From positions 1-64,000 of the forward strand of contig JAPYMA010000695.1 in NCBI GenBank assembly GCA_035041965.1: a stretch of DNA of 64,000 nucleotides, written 5' to 3'. This stretch comes from Anisakis pegreffii. Lineage: Eukaryota; Nematoda; Chromadorea; Rhabditida; Anisakidae. How positions within the stretch are numbered: position 1 is the stretch's first letter; the number at the start of each line of letters is the position of its first letter. Positions 51,798-63,922 of this stretch are shown here, piece after piece. The notes under the pieces were generated by a model that saw nothing but the letters and a program-made list of their open reading frames with translations, did no database searches and was not told the DNA's origin. A program made the position numbers and the translations under genes.

Positions 51798-53043
51798 GGT
51801 AGTTGAATCCGATTCATCATCGAATCGCAATGAGTAAAGATTACAAGCGCTTATTGAGCATCGTATTGCTATGTTTGATCACTGCATCACATTCTTTCTT
51901 ATTTGGTGGTGGGAATCCAATGGGATGTACCCAAACAAACTGCTGGCCTTTCGGGTCTTCTACAGGTTCTGCAGGTTCTTCCGGCGGTCTCTGCCCGAAT
52001 GGTTATGGAAGCGGGTGTGACACAAACCCGATTCCCACTTGGCCAGGATCCACCGGATGTGCTGATGGAGGAATGAATTGTCAAAATGGTTTCATGAATG
52101 ACAATAATTACCAAAACACAATGAATGGAGCCTACCAAAACACAATGAACGGACCTTATCAAGGAGTGATGCCAAATCCATGTTCAAATGATCAGTTCGG
52201 AACGAACTGTAACTATCCGCCTGCACTGATAAATCCTTGCAATAATAACAATAATAATGGTGGTGGAGGCGCGAATATATGGTGTTCTCTGTTACCGTAT
52301 GATCAACTCGGCTATCAGACGCAGTCGAATAATATGAATCCTTCAATGCAAGTTCTTGCCGGAAACGGAATTCCTCAGCAACAAATATCACCTTCTCTAT
52401 GTAACGGACTCAACTGCAATCCTTATCAAAATATGCTATCACCTTATCAAACGTCACCGTTTATGCAGTCGCTGACCGGTCAAAATAATGCAATGTTCTC
52501 CACGAATTCATTTCAAATGGATCCCTGCTATGGAATGAATGGCTGTAATTTCGGATCTTCCGCGTTGCCATCTTCATCAGCTTATTCTTCGCCTCAGGTA
52601 GGAAGTGGATATCTGAATATGAATCCCATTTCAAGTGGATTCTCGAGATCACCAGGGCTTTCAAGAGCTTCAGCAGGATATCAAGTCGCTGGGGTACCGT
52701 CCCGAAATACGCACAACTATCCGCCTCCAGTCATTCTCATTCAGCAATCCCCAAATGCTCCTATAGCAGCAGGTGAGAAACTTTTGAAGCTCAAACCATC
52801 ATTTTATTCTGCAAATTTTGTTCGTTTTGGAGGATTTTCGATTGGATTTCTAAGATGTTCTGAGTAGATTATATCCATATCAGTTTCCGAAAAATCTTTT
52901 TGAAAAACAGACTGCTATCGGTAATCGAGATGGTACACCGGAATGTTGAAAATGTGTGAAATTTTGAATTTTCAGAAACGTCTGATCAATCACCGTTGGT
53001 CATAACTCATAAAGATGATGCTATCCCGAAGAGAAGCAATTAA
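51798..53043 (+). CDS. secreted Asn/Gly/Gln-rich protein with cysteine pairs
   Basis: Coding exons 51830-52772 and 52976-53043, joined in phase 1 (GCAG|GTGAGA to TTTCAG|AA); 336 residues. The ATG at 51830 opens a signal peptide (residues 1-22, hydrophobic LLSIVLLCLITAS). A TTTCAG acceptor at 51793-51798 gives a 31-base leader, so the mRNA may be trans-spliced. The mature chain is rich in Asn, Gly, Gln, Ser and Pro and carries spaced cysteine pairs, many ending in NC: CTQTNC, CPNGYGSGC, CADGGMNC, CSNDQFGTNC, CNGLNC, CYGMNGC. A short tandem repeat (YQNTMNG) occurs at 52109-52156. No transmembrane segment follows the signal. I do not recognise the family. The composition suggests a disulfide-linked extracellular, cuticle-, eggshell- or lumen-associated structural protein, which is inference only. 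AATAAA at 53069-53074 follows the stop. Confidence 0.75.
52109..52156 (+). repeat. 24-bp coding tandem repeat, two copies
   Basis: Two nearly identical 24-base units each encode YQNTMNG plus one residue, and the following codons start a third, diverged unit (YQGVM). It lies inside the secreted-protein gene and keeps frame. Confidence 0.85.
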
Positions 53044-53068
53044 TGAATCGACAATTTTGTGATGTGAT

Positions 53069-53074
53069 AATAAA
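53069..53074 (+). terminator. candidate poly(A) signal of the secreted-protein gene
   Basis: AATAAA 25 bases after the stop codon. A very short 3' UTR would result. Confidence 0.45.
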
Positions 53075-56000
53075 TGATATTGATAACTTCACTGAATGAT
53101 AAGCACCGACCTACGATACAAGAATTGTTAAATGTACCTCAGATTCATGGCTTTACACTAATTACCTCTTCAAAACCCCGTTTCACACACATATTTTCAT
53201 TGTAATTATTGTTGTCTTTGTGAATATCATTATTTAAACGTATGATGTGCTGAATTTGTGGGAAATTTCGTACGACTATTCAAATATTTTCCTAATTAAA
53301 TTTTTGCTTCTTCTCAAAATAAACATCAAACAATATTCTTGTCATCTTTTCCAGTGGTTCCCTCGTGGCTTATCACTCGTTTTATCAAGTGGTGTTTTCC
53401 GAAATTTTTTTGGTGTAATCACTATTAGTGAACTGGTGGGATTACTACGTAGAACAATGAACATAGAATAAGTTTCTCAAGGATTGAGAGGAATAAGACA
53501 GAATAAAAGATATTTGTGAAGAGATTGATGGAAATGACATAAAATAACGGAATAAGAATGTAGCTGGAATGAGATGAAGAAAACAGCTTGGGAATGGGAC
53601 GTGAAATTGGGGAAGAGAACATCTGGGAAAGGGATTTATGAATATTAGATAAGGGTTTATTGTGGAAGCAATTGCAATTGTTCTTAAAGTAATTGTACGG
53701 GATGCAAAAAAAAAGATCTCCTCGTAGATGGGAGAAAAGAAGGGAAAAACTGGTTTTGTCAAGGTGGTATCAAGAAATCAAAAATCGAGTGGTTCAAATA
53801 AACAATTTTGCGAAATCATAAATTGTATGTTCGTCCACAACTCCAAATAGGACTTCGCTCTTCGTCGTCGAAAAAACGTAAAAATGAGTGATTGAAATGA
53901 TAGTGCTTCATGTCTCGATACACTATGGACGTTACGTGAATGCTAATCACGCATGCACATATTTTGTATGATCACTGGTCAGATGGGTAATCGAGTTTGA
54001 GTGTGACTGAATATCCGTGAGACTTAATTGCACAAATGAAAGTGAGTGGAACGTTTTTTGGTTTTTGTGCATCAAAATACAAAGTATTCAAAACAATGAA
54101 AGAATTAATTAATTCGAATGTTTTTGTAACGATGACACAGATCATGATAAAAGTGATTGATGTGAGCAATTCGTCATTGACGCGTTTTGTTCATTTAGTT
54201 CAATTAGTAGTTGTGTAGCTAGACATAAACAATTATTAGCGAATTGAGATCTCGCTGCTAAACTCGTGCTACGATGCATACGTCAATATCGAAATAAATT
54301 CGTTCAGTTTTCATGCGAATCAAACCTAATGTTTATTGTTCACGATGTGCAGTGGAATGATCAATTGATGCAAAAAAGCAAAAATTATCTTACAATAAAT
54401 CTACACTGATATACGTGGTCTATAATAAGTTCATATGAGAACCACATCTATCTATCAATACACCGCTGAATCTGGACGTCGATAGAGCTGTCGATAAAAA
54501 TACGTTTGAAATAGTGTCGTGATTCATGTTCATTAAAATATTAAATTATACTGCAATTAACGATAATGTGCTTTGATACACTTTCATCTCAGCAACACCC
54601 TTCAAAATTTTTGTTTACTTTCACTTCCCATCGGTTTGTTTACGATAAAAGGTGGTTGTTTCGTGTGTTTTTTACTTGATTTGAAAGGTACCTTTGAGAG
54701 GCGCAAAACTGTATGCGCAAGTTATGTTGTATTGCAAAAAACTCGCATTTCAATTATCGTCAGATAAATTTGCAAATAACTGCAAATATTCTTCAAGTTA
54801 AACTTTCAATTAACAATACTTGATTGTTTTTTCGAGAAATTAATGTTTGGATATTTTGACAAACTGGTTGTTTCATAATCATTTCATTAATTACGACCAG
54901 TTCATCGGCTAGTTCAATTACTCCTAGGCTGTTTTGATTGATTGTCATTGATATATGACAGTGCAACGTGGAGCATTAATGAGTTGATGCCTACTTTGAG
55001 ATATGATTAAGTTCGACGTTTGAACCTTAAATTCATCATTGATTCCTGAAATTTTGAAGACTCTTCGATCAGAATTAAATTGACAGTAAACTTTCGAATG
55101 ATCTGCTGATGACGTAATTCATGCTCTGAGAGCATCTGTCGAAGTGATCTGCTGTTAAGTGAAATGAATAGAAGCAGATGATTGTTCGGAAGACGGAACA
55201 ATTCACATATATTGACAGCGATGAATGACAACTTCGGTTGTCAGAATCTTGATCATTCCACCTGAACATCGATGAGAACTCTTGATAATTGCTATGGGTA
55301 TCGGCAATTGTCGTCATCACCGAAAGAAATTGGAGAACACATAAAAACCATTGATTGGATGTGTAAGATGTGCATGCGTCATTCTTGCAGATCGAGTAAA
55401 CATGAAAGATAATATTCTCAATGTCATGCCTCTGAGCTAGTCAATCTCGCAAATAACTGGGCAAATAATGCTCACTTGCATGACCAATAGCGTATTTGAT
55501 TAGCTTTTTGCATTGCAAATTCAACACATCACCGGCTTTTCTTTAAAATAATATCTTGCATAAGCAGTAATTCGTACTCCGAAGATCACCTGCTGTAAAC
55601 AAGTGAATTTAATCAAATGGCCTTCGAAAAGTCATATTTCGATTGCGTCTGTGAAAATACGTCAACAAAATTAATTTTATTCGTTGGAGTTTGAACTTCT
55701 CGCATGTCAAAATCTTTTTTACAAATGTCATGTGACGACATCTTATTTTGCATGGATAATATAATGACAACATTAACGATAATTAGTAGCTGTCTAAAAA
55801 ACAGTCAAATGACGTACTCTTCCTAATTAATCACTTTTACGTAATGTGAAACACGTTTGCACCGCCCATCTTTGAATATAGTTATTTTATATAAGATCGG
55901 AAGTTTCTGTAGTATTCCAGTTGATTTCGTTGATTGTCCAATTATTTTTCATTACAGTACATCCTTCATTCCATTCTATTTCATTACTATTTTATTAGTA

Positions 56001-57010
56001 ACATTTTCTGTTCTATAGTGATTTGACTGAAGTGAAATTTATTGATATTCAATCACTTCATTACGATCATAGTTTATCACTAGGGCTATAGCTTGTTCAG
56101 TAGAGGGTGTTTGATAACTAGGATTTTACACTCATCAGGCCGAAGTGTTCCACTAGGATCCAACTGGTTGAGGTGGTCATCAGAAGCATCTCGGAGTTTC
56201 GGAACAGTTTGAGTATCTCGTAACAACTTTAAAGAGATAATCTATAAGACAATAGAAAGTTCTGCTATATTTTAGTAGTTTTTTTCGGTTTCAATCAACT
56301 ATCTGAGGTCAGCGATAGCTCGTAAGAAGAATGAGGAAGTTGTATATATCAGTGGATTTACATCAAATTTATGATAATCACAACACATTTATCTGTCTGA
56401 ACATTTGTACGAAAACAACAAGAGGACAAGCAAAAATGAGCTGGGATTTCGAATAGCATTAATGAATAAATTTATGGATGATAGGACAGTAGTTATTGTC
56501 TGCAAAGAAAAACAATCAAACGAATGAGTATTGATATATCGCTATTTGGAAGAATTTTCTCGTTCTTTTATAAGGCATCGATGATTACAAATCGTTGATT
56601 ATCACTACGAAAGACTGGTTTATCACAGCACAACTTCATGTCAATCTATAGATTACCTATCCAAAATCTTTGCGAAATTCTCATATTATTCAAAATTGCA
56701 TAGAGTTGACCTTTTTGTTAACTAACCTAATAGTAAGCAATTTTATGAATGATTGAATATTATCATTATTCTTATTTTCATCATTGTGTTTATATCACTA
56801 AGCGTACCATATGTACCCCGTGCATTATTTATCATAAATTCGTTCTAATAAGTTGACCCCGTTACAAGTGAATTGTTTGGTGGTAGACTGCAGGTGTTTC
56901 AACTTGTGAATAGAAATAATCATGTTCGGTTGGTGGCTATCAGTTGAACATGTGATGCAAAAGTCATGTAAAAATGTGCAAATTTCAGAGTTATCTGTGA
57001 TTACTGAATA
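53075..57010. other. intergenic DNA upstream of the small peptide gene
   Basis: About 4 kb of AT-rich DNA. No exon with family resemblance or matched splice sites was found on either strand. Open frames of 60-105 codons here have irregular composition and no start context. Confidence 0.5.
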
Positions 57011-57017
57011 TCACGCG

Positions 57018-57090
57018 TTCATAAAAGAATTTATCAACTGATCTCCATTGCATCAAAAGGAATCCATTCAGTCACCTTATCAGAAAGCAT
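57018..57090 (+). promoter_or_regulatory. candidate promoter of the small peptide gene
   Basis: A TATA-like CATAAAAGA near 57020-57028 lies about 140 bases before the ATG. CTTATCAGAAAG near 57078-57089 contains the extended GATA motif on the minus strand (CTGATAAG). Their placement is sensible for a compact promoter, but neither motif is rare in this DNA. Confidence 0.35.
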
Positions 57091-57163
57091 CCGTATCCTA
57101 TCGCCATCCTATCAATCTTCATCAGTGTCTCATCTATCTCACCACTGATTCAATAAACTCACA

Positions 57164-57322
57164 ATGAACAGCAGCAATTTCCTTGTTCTAATGATCGTCT
57201 TACTTGCTGTGATAGCGGTCGTATTCTCAAGGCCTCAGTGGGAGTCTGCAAATTACGATTGTGTTGATTCACCGGCCTTGGGAGGATTCTCGACATGGTG
57301 CGGCTTTAACAGGGCACGATAG
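57164..57322 (+). CDS. small secreted peptide precursor, two cysteines
   Basis: Single open exon of 52 residues. The ATG has an adenine at -3 (ACAATGA). Residues 1-22 form a strong signal peptide (FLVLMIVLLAVIAVVFS), with probable cleavage before RPQW. The remaining ~30 residues hold exactly two cysteines twelve residues apart (YDCVDSPALGGFSTWCGF) and end NRAR. There is no dibasic processing site and no amidation Gly at the end, so the whole mature chain may act as one disulfide-closed peptide. The sequence does not match a neuropeptide, defensin or insulin pattern that I know. It could be a hormone-like, antimicrobial or luminal peptide; I cannot choose. The combination of good signal peptide, clean stop, lack of low complexity and upstream TATA/GATA motifs makes it more than a chance frame. 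Confidence 0.6.
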   Translation: MNSSNFLVLMIVLLAVIAVVFSRPQWESANYDCVDSPALGGFSTWCGFNRAR

Positions 57323-58351
57323 AAGCATTTGATCAGTCGATTGCCCTTATTATGCTTTATCAGTGTTCGTCATTTGTAAGTTTCGAATATATTCGATTCG
57401 ACTCGATTTATTAGTGTTTTTGATAATGATTATCACGATATTTCATCTGCCTCATCTTGTAGCTCATCAAAGAGAATCAAACCAGTGTAATTATCGAGAT
57501 TTCAATAGAAAAACGATGTAGTGAAAGACTCTCAAAAAGTACTCACTGAAGAGATGCGTTCTTGTCATCTGTTCTATAAATTTGTAATGCGTGCACCACT
57601 TCTAGTTATATGTTCCCAATTTATGAGTTGCTTTGATGACTTCTCAACCGTAATCATATCCACCTCATCCACCTACATTTTTTCAACTTTCAGCAATAAA
57701 TGTTTCTTTATTAACTCCGTCCGTCTCGAATTTCAGATTTTTTTCTTTCGATGGATTGGAACACTCGTAAAGTGTAAACGTGACGTTATTATTTCCACCA
57801 AATCAAAGCAACAATGTAATCATCATCAGATCGTAAACCAGTGCACGCATACATCATTATCACGCAGCAATTCGTTCACTCTGCCAAATTCGCCCCTTTC
57901 AAACGGTGTATATTCAATTGGAATACTTCGATATTACATTAAATTGACTATTCCTTCTTTTTATGTCCATACAATGTTATCATCAAAATAATTAACAGTT
58001 CAGCATAATGAACAATCATACATACGTACCCGTAATTGAATAAAAGAAATGGCTATTTTTGATAATTCTCTGACGGAATTCACGAGAAGAAGCAAACATT
58101 GAAACAGAAATCGAGTGGAATGACTGACGATAATTTTGGGGATGTTTTGAGGTTGTTTGGGATATTTTATGCTGATAACACTGATAATTTTAGTGATGAC
58201 AACGAGCAACGCTTGTTATTCATTGAGTTCGTCAATATCGCGACATGTACCATTATTCTAATCACTATCGTGAGACAATACCATTGCCATTAACATTTTA
58301 TCTGTGGCACATATTGTCGCTACTCTTATTGTGATATCATTATTGCAGTAT
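57323..58351. other. intergenic DNA after the small peptide gene
   Basis: Contains a chance-like plus-strand open frame of 156 codons (57521-57991) that opens with GTG and has no family features. No other structure seen. AATAAA near 57695 could end the peptide transcript, though it is about 370 bases away. Confidence 0.45.
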
Positions 58352-58660
58352 GCATTTGCATACATATCCGTATTATATTACATTTGATTTGCAATCAGTC
58401 TGCTTTTAATTTTCATTTTGGTGTTATTAAAATATTATAATTGTTCTCTCATCGTACTTTATCGCAGGTCATTAATGATTCCTACGGATCAATACACCGA
58501 TTTCCATTGATTCTGATCAGTTAGCTCGTTAATAACTCAAAAAAACCTTTTGCTTTCATTCATTTTTTTAAAATGTAAACACTACTTTTTTCTGTTCCGT
58601 GGAACACAATGATTTTAGAACGGAAGAAATGGTTAATGGATAGAAACTGGTTACAGTGCA
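58352..58660 (+). repeat. segmental duplication, copy 1 left part
   Basis: Starts GCATTTGCATACATATCCGT and matches 61172-61460 block by block (GCTCTCTCATCGTA-like, TTTATCGCAG, TTGATTCTGATCA, CTCGTTAATAA) at a constant offset of about 2820 bases. Non-coding. Confidence 0.75.
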
Positions 58661-60310
58661 GTTTGCACTGAGAGCGGAATGCTTCATGATTATGAGAAGA
58701 CAGAAGGATTTTTGGAACGAATGCAAAGTCCAAGGAAAATCATCACTACAATGAACCTCTCTGCTCCAAATAGTTCCTCCAAGGTTCTATCGTGCAAGTT
58801 CTTGTAAACGAGTAATACATCATCATTTTTTATGGAAAAGGAGAAAGTCGGGAACGACGTTCTGTAATCTAATACACCGATCGGCTCGAAAAAAGTTGAT
58901 TGGTGAGTATTTCAATGTGAATGTACGTATTTGCGAATACGTCTAGAAAACTCTTTCATATTGTCACGTTTTGCAAGAGTAATGCAGTGCATGATGACTG
59001 CACAAAAATGCAGAACTGCAGAAAACAAAAATGCGTAACTGCAGAAGAGAAAACAGCTCATCAGGTTAACTTTGCTGGAACTTTCGATCAATTCTGACCT
59101 TGATTTATTGGAGAAAGCAATTCAGCGCTATGCAATCCACGTAGTAACTCACGATTTCCTTCCCGCAAACTCATGATCCCTACGTTTCGTAATCTTGAGC
59201 AATAGAGTGCATGTTTCCAAAACGTTGTCTCCAGTCGGCTTTGTATTGCGACTGCTACAGGAGGAGTGTAGAGGTATGAGCGCCCTCCAATACCACAAAC
59301 TCAACAATGGCTAAAAGCTCTGGTTGGTCTGTGAACAAGAATGAATGAACGATTCGGGGTCACCAATCGATCGGCTGTCTGTGTTGTCGGTCGTTGGCAT
59401 TGCAATTCGGTGACCGTTAACGACTGCTCTGTGCTTAGCAATATATCCAACTCCAATGTCAACGCCATGGATGAGTATTTCAATATGAATCAATCAAACA
59501 CACTCATGCGTATCGTTTTCATATCCATGCAATAATCGTCTCACATCAGTTACCAGTCTATGCATTACATTTTCCATTATTCTCAGAAAAAGGCTAACTG
59601 CATTCAAACAGTTAAATGAGTGATGAAAACCATGGCTTTAGCTACAGAGTGATCCGTTGAAGAAGATGGTTGTAGGATGACGTGGATGTTCTCAAACAGG
59701 AGTATCATCATATTTTGACCAGATCAGAATTGCCTGAAAAATCTGTAAAATTTAGAGACAAGTAAAGTCGATGATGAAATATTGCTATCGGGAACCGCAA
59801 AAATGTGGTCGGCTCAAAAAAAGTCGGGAACGGTGAACTGGGGCCGGAGTTTTCGGAATTTCGCGCAAATAATGAACAAATAATCATAGATCAAATAGAC
59901 ATAATAATCGAATAGACGTGATCAAATAATTTAGGCGTGATCGAACAGCAAATAATGACGACCGCATCAATGTCACGCGGTAGTCATCAAAAGTTTAATA
60001 TCATGGAAGATGAATGTGTAATCTTAGTGACCGAAGTTTTTTCAGGACACGAAGTGTACCCTCATTAAAAATGAATTATCACATCAAAATCATCGATAAG
60101 AGAACTTGTTTTGCAAGTTCTTTGATCTCGACCAGTCGGCAAATTTTTTTGGAATGCGGTGAGTATTTCTGTTGGAGTGATAGTACACTGATATGATAAT
60201 AGCATTGAACAGAGTTGGGTTGAATGATGACGTTTCATCGAAGGTCACATGATAAGAATTTTGATTGATTTTGATGACAGAATGAGTGAAAACTCTCTGA
60301 ATTTCTTATA
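58661..60310. other. sequence separating the two halves of duplication copy 1
   Basis: About 1.65 kb lies here, where copy 2 has only about 250 bases between the same flanks. It looks like an insertion in copy 1 or a deletion in copy 2. No coding exons or clear terminal repeats recognised. Two related short blocks, CGGCTCGAAAAAAGT near 58882 and CGGCTCAAAAAAAGTCGGG near 59811, lie inside it. Confidence 0.45.
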
Positions 60311-60828
60311 GCACCCAACTTGATCACCAGTACGGTGCATTCTTACCAGGGAGCTTACTGGTAGAATTTATTGTGAAATCGTATAGAACAATATGGCGCA
60401 TCTTCCCAGATGTAATCATTAACAAGTAATATTATGTCGCATTTTATTAGACCTCATCGAAGCTTTAACGTTTATTCAAGCAACAGAATGCTTAAAAGTA
60501 TCAACAGTTGAAGATTCTTGCAGGCTGATTAATTAATTAGTTGGTGACAAACAAGGTCAGTGAGCAAATATTTTCAAGAAAAGATATCGCAGGAACTTGA
60601 ATCACGTTCTTGAGGTCATTTGAGATGGTTGTGACAAGCAAAATGAGATTTCTGATCGTTTCTTTGTCTAACAAGTGAATATTTTTTGATGTTGATCAGC
60701 AGCAGAAAGGGGCACAACAAATGAATGTTTGTTTTATTTCAAGAAAATGGAAGAAAATTGCAGCTATGGAATTGTGAACGGAGGGTTCTCTTGAAAAAGC
60801 CATAAATGCTCAATGTTAACAGTGAATT
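60311..60828 (+). repeat. segmental duplication, copy 1 right part
   Basis: Matches 61710-62243 at an offset of about 1400-1415 bases. Shared blocks include ATTTTATT-ACCTCATCGA, GATCAGCAGCAGAAAGGGG, AAATGGAAGAAAATTGCAG and GAAAAAGCCATAAAT. No coding frame is conserved between the copies. Confidence 0.75.
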
Positions 60829-61171
60829 ATAATTATAATTATTATTACTATTCTCATCACCACCGTGAGACGACATCATAAAAATTAGTATTTTATCACT
60901 GTGGCCTATGATATTGTAACTATTATTGTCATATCATTCACTCCCCTCCCTAGAAACCATTGGGCAATAAGAAAGAGTAACCCAAAACCTCTGTGATCGC
61001 CAAATATATGAAACGTATCAATAATCCAGGTTTGAATTTCATGGACTCTCAACGCTAATCTTGTCAACTGTGCAGAAAAGAAGGATACCAAAGAAGGAGG
61101 AATGCGATATTTGTGATAACAGAGAGGCAATAAACACGTAATGACTTGAAATAAGCATTATTCCATAATAA

Positions 61172-62243
61172 GCATTCGCATACATATCCGTATTCTGTTA
61201 CATTTGATTTGCAATTTTTCTGCTTGTAATTTTCATGTTGTTGTTAATAAAATATTATTATTGCTCTCTCATCGTATTTTTATCGCAGATCATTCATCAT
61301 TCCTGTTGATCAATACGTCGATTTTTATTGATTCTGATCATTTCACTCGTTAATAAAGCAATTCTTTTTTTAGTTTTTTTTTTCATGTGAAAACTTTATT
61401 TTTCTGTTTGGGGAACTTAGTGATATTAGAATGATTGAGTGTCTGGTTGCATGGGAAAGCATCCTTTTTCTATTTTGGGGAACTTAATGATTTTCCCAGA
61501 ACAAAAAAAGGGTCACTGAGTTTCCCGGAACAGAAAAAGGACGTTTTCTAATGAAAATTGTCGCTAAATCACTCAATCAATCATTCCCTTAATGATTTTA
61601 TAGTGATAGAGATGACTCATGGTTAAGGTTCGACTGATGATTGAATGACTGGTCACAATGTAGTCTGGTTCTTGAATGTGAGAAGAGTGAAAAGTTTGAA
61701 AATATTGTAGCACATCAACTCGATCACCAATATGATACATTTCTACCGGTTGACAGAATTTATTACAAAACTGTAGACAACAATACGATGCAATTTCACA
61801 GACAATTGATATTATACAAGATTTTATTGAACCTCATCGAGGCCTCAGTGTGTATTTACGGAACATGTTGAAGTGCGTCAACAGCTATAAATTCATGCAG
61901 ACTGATTACTCAGTTAATTGATGAAAAAATATGGTCAACAAGCGAATGTTTTCAAAATAAAAATATCGCAGGAATTTGAACTTTATCGATCGAGAAAGAG
62001 ACCTTTGATCACATTCTTGAGGTTATTTGGGATAGGTAGAAAATACAAAATAGATTTTTGATCGTTTATTTGTCTATGTGAATATTTTTCGATGCTGATC
62101 AGCAGCAGAAAGGGGGGACAACAGATAAGTGTTTATTTTCGCTTCTAGAAAATGGAAGAAAATTGCAGGTATTGAATGAAACAATTGCTGTGAACGGATG
62201 GTTCTCGTGAAAAAGCCATAAATACCTAATGTTTACAGTGAAT
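61172..62243 (+). repeat. segmental duplication, copy 2 (contiguous)
   Basis: A single 1.07-kb block that matches the two separated parts of copy 1. The pair is diverged by many substitutions and small indels, so the event is not recent. It shows no gene. Confidence 0.75.
61462..61541. repeat. imperfect inverted repeat inside duplication copy 2
   Basis: TCCTTTTTCTATTTTGGGG at 61462-61480 and its imperfect complement ending CCCGGAACAGAAAAAGGA near 61541 can fold back, with the arms extending to about 61489 and 61513. Confidence 0.5.
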
Positions 62244-63765
62244 CTGTGATATCGAAATAATGAAAATTGAAGATCGCCGAAGGAGAAAGTTTTCATTAGA
62301 AAACATGAAGATAGTTAATGAGCCTGGAATTCTGGTTGGAATGGCAAAAACTGCTTCAGGAAATGTTAATGATAAACAATACAGAGCGTGATGATAATTT
62401 TGCAAGCAAAATATTGTCAACAGTGTTTAAATGTTCAAATCCCTCCTTAATCAATAGTGACGGCATCCGAACGCAAGAAATCAAGCATTAAATGACAATG
62501 AACTTTAATGCATCATAAATCTGTCTGTTTGTTTATCATATGAAACAGTGTTTTGTTGGGGGATGATATTTTTGTTTGATATTTTTGAACTGGTATTTTA
62601 TTGGAAGGATGTTTTTTGATAGTTTTTGGGGGGAATGAGAAAGGCAGTGTTATTAGCTGTTTTTCGAATGAATTCAAATAAATTTCATCATATGACAATA
62701 TTGTTTTTCAATAAATTCCAGCAAAATGTACTTATAGTACAGCCAGAAAGGGGAATTGTTTTTAGGTGTCTCGCTGAATCGAATATTTTGCAGATTTTGT
62801 TTGAAATTTTTAGAAAATTAGCAAATATCACCCACATTTTATGCGTAAAACTTTTTGTGCGCATTACAGACGACTAAACACAATGAGAATGCATCAACAA
62901 CTGGAGTAAATCCTTGCAAGTTCCATATTGGTACGGTCATGTTACTGTATTACGGTAGTGTACAGCACTACAGTAAGCCATTCGTCAACGCTTTTGCGAT
63001 TGGCTCATTTAGAAACACTTGGCTTACGGTATTTGACGATATTTAAGCAATTAATCAATCAGCTGAAGAGTTCGCAATACGCACGTGAAGGATTGCACTG
63101 TGAGAAGAGGCCAGGAGAGAAGGAGAGAAGTTTTTTGAATATATTCAAACTTTTGAAATCACAGAGAGATTGTGAGATTTTCGCGGTTTTGCAATTTCCT
63201 TGAAAGTGGGTCTTTAGAGCGCATGATTGGATTGTGGTGGCATCTTGAGGAGAGCAACGGGCACAAAAGAAATTATAGGGTTGGATTGGCGAGTATCGAT
63301 CACATTGACCGTTCTCCGTTTGGCACGTTCTTGTATCGGTGATGTAGTTGAGTGAATAGATTATTGTGTTATCAGTTTCTATCCAATTTGAAAATTATTT
63401 ATCAATATCAGGATTCGAAGATGTGAGTTGCATGAATATATGACTTTTTGTTTCTATCGTTATCGTTGCTGTTGATGTACACTTGCAACAACTTGGTTTT
63501 GATCGTTGCGTGCAAAATTCATTTGATTTAGTTGATTAGATGAGAATTATTTTGGTGTCAGATTTTTTATTTCGCACTCAATTCACTGAAATCCTTAAGC
63601 AATGAAGAGGAGACGAATCAGAAATTATTCAAAATTACCTAGTTGCAATGTCAAAACATTGAGTGTGAAATATAAAATCATATCACATCAGACTGTTCTA
63701 ATGCATGATAACCATTGAAACTGTATAATTGAATTGTAATTAGTGTTGTTTTCAAAGACTCAGAG
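62244..63765. other. intergenic DNA before the right-edge exon
   Basis: AT-rich sequence with no supportable exon. Frames at 62626-63203 overlap one another and show no family features. Confidence 0.45.
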
Positions 63766-63922
63766 ATGGGACGAACTCAGAAACGTAGGGCATCTACTGA
63801 CCCTTCAACTTCTGCCTCTTGTTCCGTTGCATATGCTTCTGATGGTACAGAAAATGATGGATCTCAACAATCTCAGGAAAATCAGTGCCAACAGCCCGAA
63901 GCCAAAAGAACCGCTCGAAGAG
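63766..63922 (+). CDS. possible first coding exon of a gene leaving the window
   Basis: ATGGG at 63766 follows ACTCAGAG and opens a 52-codon hydrophilic segment: basic start (MGRTQKRRAS), a Ser/Asp/Gln-rich middle and a basic cluster (EAKRTARR) before a weak donor, AGAG|GTTGTT, at 63922/63923. Without splicing the frame stops at 63934-63936 after 56 residues. The basic clusters suggest a nuclear or DNA/RNA-associated protein N-terminus, but there is no domain to name. It may also be a chance frame. Confidence 0.35.

Noticed and set aside
57521..57991. 156-codon plus-strand open frame
   Set aside because: Opens with GTG, low-information composition, no domain, no signal peptide and no splice signals. 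Most likely a chance frame.
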